From Methylocaldum sp002005105 (GTDB lineage Bacteria; Pseudomonadota; Gammaproteobacteria; Methylococcales; Methylococcaceae): a stretch of 64,000 bases of DNA. The notes under the pieces are model-generated. The model saw nothing but the letters and a program-made list of their open reading frames with translations, made no database searches and was not told where the DNA came from. The translations under genes and the position numbers were made by a program. Each line of letters starts with the position of its first letter. The first letter of the stretch is position 1. This document shows, piece by piece, positions 51,184 to 60,768 of this stretch. The stretch spans positions 682,001 through 746,000 of the forward strand of contig NZ_CP194902.1 in assembly GCF_051027545.1 (NCBI RefSeq), in the 5' to 3' direction.

Positions 51184-51876
51184 TTAGTCCGTGCCCGATG
51201 GATCGTCGGTCAGGACCCCTTTATCCAAGTGCCGGATGGCATGCGCCTTTGCAGCGGCGCGTTGGTCGTGAGTCACCATGATGATGGTCTTGCCCAGGTT
51301 CAGATTGAGATGCTCCATGAGCTCCAGTACCTCTTCCGCCGATACGCGGTCCAAATCGCCGGTGGGTTCGTCCGCCACGATCAAGGCGGGATCGACAACT
51401 AGAGCGCGGGCGATTGCGACGCGTTGCTGCTGTCCGCCGGACAGTTGGGACGGATAATGATCCATGCGATCCGTCAGACCGACCAGTTCCAGGACCAGTT
51501 CCACGTGCTCGCGTCGTTCCCGCTTCGACAAGCCGGTCAGCAATAGCGGAAGCTCGACATTTTCGAACGCCGTCAAAACCGGCATCAAATTGTAAAACTG
51601 GAAGATGAATCCGACATGCTCCGAGCGCCAATCGGTGAGACTGGATTCCGGCAACTCGGCGATATTGATTCCGCCAACCCTGAGAACGCCGCCGGTCGGC
51701 CGGTCCAGGCCCGCGATCAGATTGAGCAGCGTGCTTTTGCCGGAGCCGGACGGCCCCATGAGCGCGAGAAAGTCCCCCTCCTGGATGACCAAATTGATAT
51801 CGGCGAGTACCGGGACGATCTGATCGCCCTTCCAATAGTGTTTGGTGAGATTCTCGATTTCGACGATCGGGTTCAT
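51184..51876 (-). CDS. MacB/LolD-type ABC transporter ATP-binding protein (exporter 1)
   Basis: A 230-residue ATPase: Walker A GPSGSGKST, Q-loop FIFQFYNLMPVL, signature LSGGQQQRVAIARALV, Walker B LIVADEPTGDLD and H-loop VTHDQRAA. This is the MacB/LolD subfamily, which couples to FtsX-type permeases and usually transports without substrate passing through the inner membrane. The frame opens upstream to 51,924, but ATG 51,876 gives the normal start and follows the adaptor gene by 22 bases. Confidence 0.93.
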   Translation of the reverse strand: MNPIVEIENLTKHYWKGDQIVPVLADINLVIQEGDFLALMGPSGSGKSTLLNLIAGLDRPTGGVLRVGGINIAELPESSLTDWRSEHVGFIFQFYNLMPVLTAFENVELPLLLTGLSKRERREHVELVLELVGLTDRMDHYPSQLSGGQQQRVAIARALVVDPALIVADEPTGDLDRVSAEEVLELMEHLNLNLGKTIIMVTHDQRAAAKAHAIRHLDKGVLTDDPSGTD

Positions 51877-51898
51877 GTAACGAACCGGGCCGGCAGCC

Positions 51899-53134
51899 CT
51901 AAGATCTTTCGGCTTCGCGGACACGGATCTCCGTACCGTCCTTGATTTTTTCGGACGGACTGAGTACGACTCGGTCGCCGGCCTTGAGCCCGTTCTTCAC
52001 CACCACCCACTCGCCGATACGTTCTCCGGTATCGACCGGGACTTCCTTGACCCGATTGCCGTCCAGCACGAAGGCGACGCTATCCGGACCGCGCGTCACG
52101 ATCGCCGCGGGAGGTACGCCGGAAATGGGCTTCCGCTGATCGGCGGCAAGCTCTCGCGACAGAAACGCCACTTTGGCGCTCATATCCGGCAGGATGCGCT
52201 CGTCCTTATCGATAAAGCGCACCTTGACCAGCACGGTTGCCTTGGTGCGGTCCACTGTGGGCACGATGCGATCGACCGAGCAACGGAATCGATCGTCCGG
52301 AAACGCATCGAGCTGTATTTCGCATGGCTGACCAACACGTACCTGATTAAGATTCGACTCGGCCACATCGACCTCGACTTCCAAGGTATTCATATCGGCC
52401 ATGGAGACCACGGCCCCCTTCGACAGCATCGTCGAGGAGAAAGGCGCCAGAATGTCGCCGATATCCGCATTCTTGCTGAGGATAATGCCGTCGAAAGGCG
52501 CTCGAATGAAGGTGTAATCCAAGGACACTCGAGCCCCCTGATATGCCGCCTCGGCCGCGGCGATCGCCGATTTTGCGCTTTCCACAGCGGCCACGGCCTT
52601 TTCGTGCCGGGCAACCTCGGCATCATAGATTTCCTGCGAAACGAACTTTTTCTGCACGAGCGTGCGGGCACGATTCAGAGCCAGGGTAGATTCCTTCAAC
52701 TCCGCTTCCCCTTTCAGCAGATCCGTTCTTGCGACCGCGACATTGGCCGCAGCCTGGTTAAGACTCGCCATCAGATCGCGATTTTCGAGCTGTGCGATGA
52801 TCTGATCCTTTTTGACGTAGCTTCCTTCCTCAACGTCGAGCTTTTCCAACTGCCCGGTTGCCTTGGACGCCACATCCGCCTTGGTTTGCGGCACCACATA
52901 GCCGGTTGCGTTCAGCAAGGTAAACGCTTGAGAAGGAAAAACTTTTGAAACAGTGGCGACCTCGGTCTCGATGCCGGCGCTACGAAGTTTCGAATAAACC
53001 AGACCCCCCACAGCGATCGCGATCAGCATCGCAAGCAGTCCCATGCGCTTGCGAAGGACTCCGATGCGAGGGGGAGCCGAAATCTCTCGCGCCGGCCGAT
53101 CGATCCGTAGTTTAGAAAGGTTATTCGTTGTCAC
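51899..53134 (-). CDS. Periplasmic adaptor protein (MacA/HlyD family)
   Basis: A 411-residue membrane-fusion protein with a single N-terminal anchor (MGLLAMLIAIAVGGLVYS, residues 31-48). A lipoyl half-motif (SKATGQLEKLDVEEGSYVKKDQIIAQL) is followed by a coiled-coil hairpin (about 115-200), the second lipoyl half (FIRAPFDGIILSKNADIGDI) and a beta-barrel domain. It should connect the MacB-like permeases to an outer-membrane channel, none of which is encoded next to it. First gene of exporter 1. Confidence 0.93.
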   Translation of the reverse strand: MTTNNLSKLRIDRPAREISAPPRIGVLRKRMGLLAMLIAIAVGGLVYSKLRSAGIETEVATVSKVFPSQAFTLLNATGYVVPQTKADVASKATGQLEKLDVEEGSYVKKDQIIAQLENRDLMASLNQAAANVAVARTDLLKGEAELKESTLALNRARTLVQKKFVSQEIYDAEVARHEKAVAAVESAKSAIAAAEAAYQGARVSLDYTFIRAPFDGIILSKNADIGDILAPFSSTMLSKGAVVSMADMNTLEVEVDVAESNLNQVRVGQPCEIQLDAFPDDRFRCSVDRIVPTVDRTKATVLVKVRFIDKDERILPDMSAKVAFLSRELAADQRKPISGVPPAAIVTRGPDSVAFVLDGNRVKEVPVDTGERIGEWVVVKNGLKAGDRVVLSPSEKIKDGTEIRVREAERS

Positions 53135-53495
53135 GATATGACTGATTGACAGCTAAGAGCACCATTTCGATCGGAAGCCATTACGCCCGACGAAATGAGG
53201 ATTTAACGGAATGAAGTTAGCAATTGCCGAATGCCGTTAGCATACTCCAAACGCATGCTTACCGCGTCATATTGAATGTCGATTACGGCGCAAAAACACC
53301 AAAGCGCGCTTGCGCCTGAAAGCGTCATCGTTTCAAACGGTACGACGCTCCCGGAGCGTCAACGGCTTGCGCGGCAGCCGTAAACGTTTAAGCCGACATA
53401 ATGGAAAGGATGAATTTCGAAGAAAAGACGGATCTAGCGATTCCAAATAGCTCCACAATGATCGCGAATTCCATCGCCGGGTCATCGTGAATGGC
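53135..53495. other. Intergenic region, nothing recognised
   Basis: About 360 bases between the adaptor gene and the first acyltransferase gene. No coding frame, RNA or clear regulatory palindrome seen. Confidence 0.4.
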
Positions 53496-54158
53496 TTATG
53501 CTACTTGGCGACTATAGAGATCCGAGTAGTAATAGTAGCTGTGTGCCCTGGAAAACATCTGATAAGCCCGGCTATACGGACGAAAAACCCGATCAAATCC
53601 TCTTTCCAAGTCCACAAGATAAGGCGCTCTCACGCCGCGGTGAATACAGGGGGCGCCGATTTGAAGCATGTCGACGCCTGCGTTCCCCAAGATTCTGTGA
53701 ATAGAGCGGCGGCACAAAAACAGTACGCTTTTTATATCCTGTCGGAGGCAATAGTCTCGGGCAGCACGGATAAGCCCTAATAATATTTCGGGTTCCGCAG
53801 CCAATTTCGTTTGGGCTTGGCGAAAGTTGTCGAGTACCAGAAGCCGCGAAAACTCTGCGACTACGGCATCTTTTTCGTTCGACGGAACCTCGATATCAGC
53901 AATGTGATTAATCGGCAAAGCGGAGACCTTATCTATCACTAAGCGCGCAGCGCCAATCCATCTGTTTGTCAGCGGCTCCCTGACCAAGAAATGAATCGCC
54001 CGGTCGTCGTACTGATCTTTTTCCATTTCGGAAGTGAATCTACTCGCATCTTCAAATCCCTTTTCCAAGCAAAATACCTTGTACCTCAGATTGAAGTGAA
54101 TCTCTTTACTTTCCGGGGTATCCGCCAATACGACCTCGTAGCGAGCATCAAACATCAC
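53496..54158 (-). CDS. PEP-CTERM/exosortase-associated (FeeM-like) acyltransferase 1
   Basis: A 220-residue GNAT-like protein of the autoinducer-synthase/FeeM fold: IHFNLRYKVFCLEKGFE, EMEKDQYDDRAIHFLVREP, WIGAARLVI and AEFSRLLVLDNFRQ. These enzymes transfer an acyl chain from acyl-ACP or acyl-CoA to an amino acid or homoserine-lactone-like acceptor. The group was first noticed near PEP-CTERM/exosortase loci, but no exosortase or PEP-CTERM protein is seen in this window. It is one of two paralogues here. A double ATG begins the frame. The exact acceptor is unknown. Confidence 0.85.
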   Translation of the reverse strand: MMFDARYEVVLADTPESKEIHFNLRYKVFCLEKGFEDASRFTSEMEKDQYDDRAIHFLVREPLTNRWIGAARLVIDKVSALPINHIADIEVPSNEKDAVVAEFSRLLVLDNFRQAQTKLAAEPEILLGLIRAARDYCLRQDIKSVLFLCRRSIHRILGNAGVDMLQIGAPCIHRGVRAPYLVDLERGFDRVFRPYSRAYQMFSRAHSYYYYSDLYSRQVA

Positions 54159-54530
54159 GCGTTCTCCTTAAATCCAACTTAAGTCAAGCAGAGTCGGCCT
54201 ATCGAACGAACAGATTTGATCTCAGGTGCCTTACCGCGACTCATCGCGCCCTGAGAGTACGCAGCTCTTCGCTGAGACGACGCTCAGCAAAATGAGCATG
54301 CGAAACACCAGGATGCGTATAAGCAAGAAAGACGCCAATGGCGGAATAACCCGGAATTAATAGCTTCGACTGATAGTTCTTGGAGTAAACTCAGAAATTC
54401 CTCACAGCGAGGTGTCGCCGAATCGCGACACAATTCGGTGACTCACTGTATTCCCTTGAAAAATCTCGCTTCTCGGTGTCTCTTATCGGCGTCAGGGTTG
54501 ATCGGTACGCTACCGCTACAAAAGCATTCC
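54159..54530. other. Intergenic region between the two acyltransferases
   Basis: About 370 bases without a coding frame or repeat. It may hold a separate promoter for acyltransferase 1. Confidence 0.4.
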
Positions 54531-55283
54531 TCAATACGGCCATAGCCTGCCTTTCTGGGTAATGAATTCCCAGACTGCAGGGCAGTCGCGCCTGATGCCG
54601 GACATCACTTCATCCACCGGACCAATGCATGGGACTCGCAAGCCATGATAATTAACCGGCTCGCCAATTTGAGTAAACCGAATTCCGAACCGTTTTAACA
54701 ATCTCAGCAGCTGCGTTTCCATAACCGCATACCAAAGTTTGATATTGTTTTCGGCACTCATCTGCACTATCGCTTGAAACAGCCCCAAAGTGATGTGAGG
54801 AACCAATCTCCGGTCGTCCTTCTCGATGACGGGAACTTTGTGCTCAGCAATACCATGGATGGTCTCGGACTCCCCAACGCGGCGCCGAAATTGCTTCGAT
54901 ACGGCAAAGCGGGAGATTTCGGCTATCTGCTTTCGCTCGAATTTAAGTGAGATGCTTGATCTGTCTTCCGGAGAAATCGAACAATGGTCCTCGATCGGAA
55001 AGCCGTTTTGTGGGTTCTGGTTATCGGAAAGAACCAGCCTTACTGTGGCCACTGCCGCCTCATCAGGTTTTGACTTTAGATGCCGAACCAGGGAATGAAC
55101 GGCCCTTTGATCGTATTGGTCTTGTTCCAGACCGTCCTTAAAAGTAGTTTTATCTTCAAAGGGATGCTCTACGCAATATATCTGGAACCGTAAAGCCTTA
55201 ACCTGTTTGATCAGTTCATCTGTATTTGCCGGAATAACCTCGAAATGCCGATTAAAGCTATCAAACCAGTTTTCTTTTGTCAT
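54531..55283 (-). CDS. PEP-CTERM/exosortase-associated (FeeM-like) acyltransferase 2
   Basis: A 250-residue paralogue of acyltransferase 1: VKALRFQIYCVEHPFED, GLEQDQYDQRAVHSLVRH, AVATVRLVLSDN and IAEISRFAVSKQFRRR, then QIGEPVNYHGLRVPCIGPV near the end. It shares the Arg-Phe/Tyr-x2-Tyr/Phe-Cys block and the Glu-x-Asp-Gln-Tyr-Asp core of the FeeM/autoinducer-synthase fold. It is divergent from the ThiF-nitroreductase fusion by about 110 bases, so the two probably share a control region. Confidence 0.85.
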   Translation of the reverse strand: MTKENWFDSFNRHFEVIPANTDELIKQVKALRFQIYCVEHPFEDKTTFKDGLEQDQYDQRAVHSLVRHLKSKPDEAAVATVRLVLSDNQNPQNGFPIEDHCSISPEDRSSISLKFERKQIAEISRFAVSKQFRRRVGESETIHGIAEHKVPVIEKDDRRLVPHITLGLFQAIVQMSAENNIKLWYAVMETQLLRLLKRFGIRFTQIGEPVNYHGLRVPCIGPVDEVMSGIRRDCPAVWEFITQKGRLWPY

Positions 55284-55391
55284 GGCCGGTTCCTAATTAG
55301 CCTAATAATTTCAGTCTAGAATAAGCTTAGCTGAATAGAACGGACTGGCTTTACATTAAGTGAAATTGCGCTTCGGATCACACAGGCTCTT

Positions 55392-57374
55392 ATGAACTTC
55401 GATTATTTGTCCGCGTTCTCTAGAAATATCGGCTGGATAACTTGGGAAGAACAGCAGATTTTACGGTCCAAACGCGTCGCCATAGCGGGACTCGGCGGTG
55501 TCGGCGGAAGCCACCTGTTGACGTTAACGCGCCTCGGCGTTGGCGGCTTCAGTATCGCCGATATGGACACTTTCGAATTGGCAAACTTCAATCGACAGGC
55601 CGGCGCCGATCTCAATGCGATCGGGCTGTCGAAAGCCGAAGTGATGGCGGCAAAGGCGCGTGAAATCAATCCGACCCTCGATCTGCGATCATTTCCCGAA
55701 GGTGTTACCGAATCCAACTTAACGTCTTTCTTGGACGACGCTGACCTTTACATCGACGGGCTGGACTTTTTCGCGCTAGATATGCGAGCCAAAGTCTTTG
55801 CCGCTTGCGCAACACGGGGTATCCCCGCGATCACGGCAGCGCCGCTCGGAATGGGCGTAGCGCTGCTCAATTTCCTTCCCGGCCAAATGACGTTCGAAGA
55901 GTATTTCGGACTGGAAAACCAGCCGGAAAACGAAAAAACCGTTCGCTTCCTGATGGGGCTGTCGCCGGCGATGTTGCAGACACCGTATTTGGTCGCCCCC
56001 GACGCCGTCAATCTAGCCCTGCATCGTGGGCCCTCAACCGCCATGGGATGCGAACTGTGTGCCGGAGTTGCAGCGACAGAAGCTTTGAAAATCCTACTCC
56101 GAAGAGGCAAAGTATTCTCCGCACCATGGGGCGTTCATTTCGACGCGTACCGCAACAAACTGGTACGTACCTGGAGACCCGGAGGAAACCGAAACCCCTT
56201 GCAACGAATCGGATTAAGGATTGCGAGAAAAAAATTTATGGCGAAGCTGTCCGAGTGCCCTTCAGCGCAAACCGAACCACAACGTTCCTCTCTCGAACGC
56301 ATTCTCGAACTTGCCCGGTGGGCGCCCAGCGGCGACAACACTCAGCCCTGGCGGTTCGAGATAGTCTCGGATAACCGCGTCGTCATTCATGGGTTTGATA
56401 CCCGCGATCATTGTGTTTACGACCTTAAGGGCCGGGCCAGCCAAATTGCGATCGGCGCTCTTCTTGAAAATCTCGTTATCGCCGCCAGCAGCCACGGGTT
56501 AGCCGCCAACTGGTCTCTACGTCCAGAGTCCAGCGAAACAGCGCCGACGATCGACGTTCATTTTTCGCCCGATCCGGCGCTCAAGCCAAGTCCTCTTGCT
56601 GCTTATATTCCCATTCGCGCCACTCAACGCAGGGCGATGAAACGGCGGCCACTTTATCCCCAAGAAAAGATGCGGCTAGTCGAAAGCCTAGGTAACGATT
56701 ACACGGTCTTGTGGCTGGATAAACCTGAAGATCGGCTACGGACTGCGCGACTGATGTTTCGAAACGGAAAAGTTCGGCTTACGATGCCGGAGGCGTATGA
56801 GGTTCATAAGAACGTCATTGAATGGAACACTCAGTATAGCGAAGATCGAATTCCCGACCGGGCCGTAGGATTAAACCCGCTAGCTCTCGGACTCATGAGA
56901 TGGGCCATGAGGAGCTGGTCGACGGTCAATTTCCTTAACACCTATTTCGCCGGAACCGTTCTGCCGAGGCTGGAATTGGACTTGATCCCCGGAATCTTTA
57001 GCGCCGGGCATTTCGCTCTCATTGCGGATAAGCCGCCAACTTCAGTCGGGGACTATCTTTCCGCAGGTCGCGCTTTGCAGCGCTTTTGGTTGACGGCCAC
57101 GCAACTTGGTTTGCAGCTACAGCCGGAAATGACTCCCTTGATCTTTGCCGGCTACATCCGAGAATCGATCAAGTTCACTCGTGTGGACGCTGTCGAGAAA
57201 AAGGCAAAACTATTGGCAAACGAGCTAACTGCTCTTTTGGGAGATGAGTGTGTCGAAAGAGCGGTATTTATGGGCCGGATTGGAGAAGGAAAACCGCCAA
57301 AAGCACGCTCGATCCGCAAACCCTTGTCCGAGCTTCTGGTGACAGGGAATATCAACACGCGATTGGTAGCGTGA
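55392..57374 (+). CDS. ThiF/MoeB-type adenylyltransferase fused to a nitroreductase domain (Rv1355c/MoeY-like)
   Basis: A 660-residue fusion. The N-terminal domain (about 20-270) is E1-like: AGLGGVGGSH (32-41), ADMDTFELANFNRQAG and CELCAG with two Cys that may bind zinc. The second domain (about 295-620) is flavin-nitroreductase-like: ILELARWAPSGDNTQPWRFEI, then LLENLVIAASSHGL and a late SAGRALQRFWLTATQLGLQLQP. The architecture matches the Rv1355c (MoeY-like) family. E1 domains adenylate a carboxylate; nitroreductase domains oxidise or reduce with FMN, as in azoline oxidation. No ubiquitin-like partner gene is visible, so the substrate may be a small molecule made by the neighbouring acyltransferases. 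Confidence 0.87.
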   Translation: MNFDYLSAFSRNIGWITWEEQQILRSKRVAIAGLGGVGGSHLLTLTRLGVGGFSIADMDTFELANFNRQAGADLNAIGLSKAEVMAAKAREINPTLDLRSFPEGVTESNLTSFLDDADLYIDGLDFFALDMRAKVFAACATRGIPAITAAPLGMGVALLNFLPGQMTFEEYFGLENQPENEKTVRFLMGLSPAMLQTPYLVAPDAVNLALHRGPSTAMGCELCAGVAATEALKILLRRGKVFSAPWGVHFDAYRNKLVRTWRPGGNRNPLQRIGLRIARKKFMAKLSECPSAQTEPQRSSLERILELARWAPSGDNTQPWRFEIVSDNRVVIHGFDTRDHCVYDLKGRASQIAIGALLENLVIAASSHGLAANWSLRPESSETAPTIDVHFSPDPALKPSPLAAYIPIRATQRRAMKRRPLYPQEKMRLVESLGNDYTVLWLDKPEDRLRTARLMFRNGKVRLTMPEAYEVHKNVIEWNTQYSEDRIPDRAVGLNPLALGLMRWAMRSWSTVNFLNTYFAGTVLPRLELDLIPGIFSAGHFALIADKPPTSVGDYLSAGRALQRFWLTATQLGLQLQPEMTPLIFAGYIRESIKFTRVDAVEKKAKLLANELTALLGDECVERAVFMGRIGEGKPPKARSIRKPLSELLVTGNINTRLVA

Positions 57375-57407
57375 TTGATCGATCGGGCAAGTCGCAGCGC
57401 CAAGAGA

Positions 57408-58865
57408 TTAAAACGAATACCGAAACTCGCCGTATACCCTGTCTTTGGCATCGAACTGCCCGAACAGTCCGGTAGGTTGGCCGCCGAAAATATCGGCGCC
57501 GACTACCATTCGCCAGTTCCTCAGAAACTCCCAAGTCACCTTAGCCTGCACATTCCAATCGGACCGATTGAGACTGTGTATGAAAAGCACCTCCGGCTCC
57601 ACTTTCGGATGAAAATACCGCGTGCTGACCAATGCGGATACACCGCTCTCTAACTCGTCAGGAATCATGTGCTGATCGTGGTGGCTGAACCAGCGTTGAA
57701 AAAACTGCAGGTTGAGGCGCGTATCTTCCAAAAAGCTGAAATCGAGCCCGAGGATGTAATCGAGAAAATCCTGAGACACCAGTCCATCCGAATCCATGAG
57801 CCGAGTCGTCAAAAAAGGCTGATCCACCGTATAAACAGCCTCGCCTTTCAATACAAAAGGACCAAAGTCTTTGGCAAGCGTGCTACCGACCTGATGAATT
57901 CTCTTGTGAACGGAGCGATAGGTAATCGTCGGCGCAGGAGCCAGCACGATGTTACGCGCGAAGGCAGGAGAAAGATCCAGACCGCTGTAATAGAAAAGCG
58001 AAGTATCCCAGCCAGATTGAAGATAAGATAGCCTTAATCCGTAAGCGGTATTTTCAAAGGTATTGTTGGGCCGCTGGTCGTTCTCGATTACCGTCGTGAA
58101 TCCCGGCGTCGGAGGTGGATTAAAAGGGAAGAATTCCGAACCGACTTTGCCGATATCGTTGTAGGTCATATAAGGAATCCATATCGCTTCGCCATGGAAT
58201 CCTCCTTTGAAATACTCGGCCCGCATGGCCCACTGAGGAATTCGTAGTAAATCAAAATCGGGAAGCACGAACTGGCGCAGATCCTTCGCAGAGACGACAT
58301 CGGCGAAAAACAATCCCACCATTTCGCCCCAGATGATGTGCTGACGTCCGAAGCGGAAATCCCAATCCCCGGCGGAATAATCGAGATAGGTTTCACGAAA
58401 CATCGGCTCGAAACATTGGTCGTGACGCACCGATTCAGGATAAAAATCGGTCAAATCGTAAATCGCGTCATACATAAGCCGGCCGCTCGCCTTCCACTTC
58501 AGACTGGCACCCCAGCTACCGTGAGTTCCCAGTTCCAGGAGGTTACGAAACTTCGACCAATGGTCGGGCGACGCATAGGTGTAAGCGAGTTCACTCTGAA
58601 AAAAGCCGTTCAAATCCGGCCAACGGAGCGGGCGCGCATCATCACCCGTCTTCCGCTCAACCTCAAACAACTCATCAACCGATGCCGGTTCTTTGTTTTC
58701 TGTTTTTTCGTCTTTTAGATCAAATAGCTCGTCTACGGAAACCGGCGCTTCCTTCTCCAGATCAGCAGAAACGCCGTCTGTCGAGTTGAAAAGCCAAGTA
58801 AGAGCCAAGATGCCGTACAGACAGAGACGAGATGATCGCGGGTACTGCACGAGGGAATTCTCCAA
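57408..58865 (-). CDS. DUF1302-family outer-membrane barrel
   Basis: A 485-residue protein with a signal peptide ending near GVSA (residue 34), then an acidic linker holding SVDELF twice (43-48 and 62-67). The barrel shows the DUF1302 marks FRETYLDYSAGDWDFRFGRQHIIWGEMVGLFFADV, RQFVLPDFDLLRIPQWA and terminal RVYGEFRYSF. Family members sit in loci exporting or processing hydrophobic compounds, often with LolA-like and MMPL/ABC-type proteins. It lies 17 bases upstream... in the transcription sense downstream, of the LolD-like ATPase gene. Confidence 0.83.
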   Translation of the reverse strand: MENSLVQYPRSSRLCLYGILALTWLFNSTDGVSADLEKEAPVSVDELFDLKDEKTENKEPASVDELFEVERKTGDDARPLRWPDLNGFFQSELAYTYASPDHWSKFRNLLELGTHGSWGASLKWKASGRLMYDAIYDLTDFYPESVRHDQCFEPMFRETYLDYSAGDWDFRFGRQHIIWGEMVGLFFADVVSAKDLRQFVLPDFDLLRIPQWAMRAEYFKGGFHGEAIWIPYMTYNDIGKVGSEFFPFNPPPTPGFTTVIENDQRPNNTFENTAYGLRLSYLQSGWDTSLFYYSGLDLSPAFARNIVLAPAPTITYRSVHKRIHQVGSTLAKDFGPFVLKGEAVYTVDQPFLTTRLMDSDGLVSQDFLDYILGLDFSFLEDTRLNLQFFQRWFSHHDQHMIPDELESGVSALVSTRYFHPKVEPEVLFIHSLNRSDWNVQAKVTWEFLRNWRMVVGADIFGGQPTGLFGQFDAKDRVYGEFRYSF

Positions 58866-58882
58866 ATCGGGAAAGCACGCGT

Positions 58883-59560
58883 TTATGGAACTATTATCCG
58901 GCCGTCACTGATTCTCACGACCCTGTCCGCCATTTCCATAACTCGATGGTCGTGGGTCGAAAAAATGAAGGTCGTTTTTTCGTCCCGATTGAGTTGCTTC
59001 ATCAACTGCAAGATGCCTTCACCGGTCTTGGAATCAAGATTAGCGGTCGGCTCGTCCGCCAGCACGATGACAGGATGCCCGGCCAGGGCTCGTGCAATCG
59101 CGACCCGCTGGCGCTGGCCACCGCTAAGTTCCGAAGGTTTGTGCTTAGCGAAATCAGCAAGCCCCACCACGACCAGGTAATGGGCTACACGCCGGCGCCG
59201 CTCCTTGGGCGGAATATCCTTTCTATACAAGAGAGGATATTCGACGTTCTCCCACGCGGAGAGAACCGGTAGTAAATTGAAGGTCTGAAAGATGAAACCG
59301 AGGGTTCGAGCTCGAAGATCGGCCAATTGGTTAGGTGTTTTCTTGCTCACCTCTTCATTGCCGATGTAAATTTCTCCCCGCGTCGGGGTATCGATGCAAC
59401 CGATTAAGTTTAGCAAGGTAGATTTTCCGCTCCCGGACGGCCCGGCTATCGCCATGAACTCGCCTTCCCCAACCCCCATGGAGACGTCCCTAAGAGCTTC
59501 GACCGTCTGTTTTCCTAACTTATACTCCTTCCATACGTGTTCCACGCGAACCTTAGTCAT
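58883..59560 (-). CDS. LolD/MacB-type ABC transporter ATP-binding protein (exporter 2)
   Basis: A 225-residue ATPase with Walker A GPSGSGKST, Q-loop FIFQTFNLLPVL, signature LSGGQRQRVAIARALA, Walker B VIVLADEPTANLD and H-loop STHDHR. Its partners are probably the two FtsX-type permeases at 60,769 and 62,013. It precedes the DUF1302 gene by 17 bases on the same strand, suggesting they are co-transcribed. Confidence 0.93.
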   Translation of the reverse strand: MTKVRVEHVWKEYKLGKQTVEALRDVSMGVGEGEFMAIAGPSGSGKSTLLNLIGCIDTPTRGEIYIGNEEVSKKTPNQLADLRARTLGFIFQTFNLLPVLSAWENVEYPLLYRKDIPPKERRRRVAHYLVVVGLADFAKHKPSELSGGQRQRVAIARALAGHPVIVLADEPTANLDSKTGEGILQLMKQLNRDEKTTFIFSTHDHRVMEMADRVVRISDGRIIVP

Positions 59561-59886
59561 GTTAGCTGTTATAGTCTGTGTGAAGTTACCCTACTATATT
59601 TATCGTATCCGAACATTGTCCGATAAGGTCAAACAACAAGCTTTTTGAAAAGGCACCCCTAGCGCTAGTAGAAGGTACTCGAATTAAGTAAAAAAATGCG
59701 GATATCCTTCAAAAATTCTTATCAATAGAAGTAGTGAGATTATTTCCCAGATTTCTCCGGGACGGATGGCGACAAGCGTAAATCCGACGGGGGAACACCC
59801 CGATATCCTAACGCTTCCGAAGCGACCAGCTTAGACCGTCACCGTTCATAAAGCATAGCCGAGCTTAGCAACATCTAGGAAACAAC
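59561..59886. other. Intergenic region between divergent genes
   Basis: About 325 bases between the LolD-like gene and the LolA-like gene. AGGAAA precedes the latter's ATG. No repeat, RNA or operator seen. Confidence 0.4.
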
Positions 59887-60657
59887 ATGCAAACCTCTAT
59901 CGCCCGACGATTCGCTTTTGCCGCAGCCGTTACCCTATTGTCAAACATAATATTGTCCGGCTCGCTTCGAGCCGACGACGTACCGGACCCGGCCGAGATT
60001 GTGGCAGCGGCAGATCGCATTCGCTTCCCTCAAGAAGGATTTCAGGTCGATATCTCCATCACCACGACTACCTCGGACAGCGAACCCGATGTGCGCGAAT
60101 ATCGTGTTTTATCGAAGGGTAACGAAAACACCGTGATTTTAACGACCGCACCGGCCGCCGACCGCGGGCAAATCATGCTCATGCGGGGGCGCGACTTTTG
60201 GGCTTTCATGCCCTCCGTATCGCAACCGATTCGTCTCCCCTTATCACAAAAGTTGACAGGCCAGGTGGCAAATGGCGATTTGGCCAGAGCGAATTTTACC
60301 GGCGACTATAATCCAAAACTTTCAAGAATCGAAGAAATCAACGGCCGAGAATATTATGTGCTTGAACTTAGCGCCGTAGATAGAGGCGTCACCTATCCGA
60401 GGGTGCTGTATTGGGTTGATAAGAAAAACTACAACCCATACAAAGCAGAATTCTACACCTTGTCAAACCGGCTATTTAAAACCTGCCGATTTCAAAAATT
60501 CGAATCAATGGAGGGAGAAGTACGCCCTACTCAGCTAGTAATGGAAAATGCTCTGAAAAAGGATGAACGATCGATCTTGGATTACAGAAAAATGAAGCTC
60601 AGAGATTTGCCCGACAAGGTTTTCACAAAGGACTATTTAAAGAAAGTTCAGGAGTGA
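59887..60657 (+). CDS. Outer-membrane lipoprotein-sorting (LolA-like) protein
   Basis: A 256-residue periplasmic protein with a signal peptide (to about residue 30, SLRADD). It has the PF17131-type LolA-like fold: AADRIRFPQEGFQVDISIT, EYRVLSKGNENTVILTTAPAADRGQIMLMRGRDFWAFMPSVSQPIRLP, a loop, and NGREYYVLELSA, YPRVLYWVDKKNYNPYKAEFY. These half-barrels shuttle lipids or lipid-modified molecules across the periplasm. It lies between the LolD-like ATPase and the permeases of exporter 2 and is the likely carrier. Confidence 0.88.
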   Translation: MQTSIARRFAFAAAVTLLSNIILSGSLRADDVPDPAEIVAAADRIRFPQEGFQVDISITTTTSDSEPDVREYRVLSKGNENTVILTTAPAADRGQIMLMRGRDFWAFMPSVSQPIRLPLSQKLTGQVANGDLARANFTGDYNPKLSRIEEINGREYYVLELSAVDRGVTYPRVLYWVDKKNYNPYKAEFYTLSNRLFKTCRFQKFESMEGEVRPTQLVMENALKKDERSILDYRKMKLRDLPDKVFTKDYLKKVQE

Positions 60658-60720
60658 TCGCCATCCAACCCCACACTGTAGCCTCTATAAATCCATTAAG
60701 AGCCCTGTCTCCGTAGGCCA

Positions 60721-60747
60721 TTCGCCCTGAGCCGAGTCGAAGGGTTT
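60721..60747. repeat. GAGCCGAGTCGAAGGG intergenic repeat
   Basis: CCCTGAGCCGAGTCGAAGGG, a short partial palindrome, recurs in variant form at about 29,569. It is a common style of proteobacterial intergenic repeat. It lies between two convergent genes and may shape the transcript end. Confidence 0.5.
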
Positions 60748-60768
60748 TATGACCTACCGGGATAGGTT

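Noticed and set aside
53496..55283. The acyltransferases as homoserine-lactone synthases for quorum sensing
   Set aside because: They share the fold, but no LuxR-type regulator is adjacent, and the sequence blocks fit the PEP-CTERM/FeeM group better.
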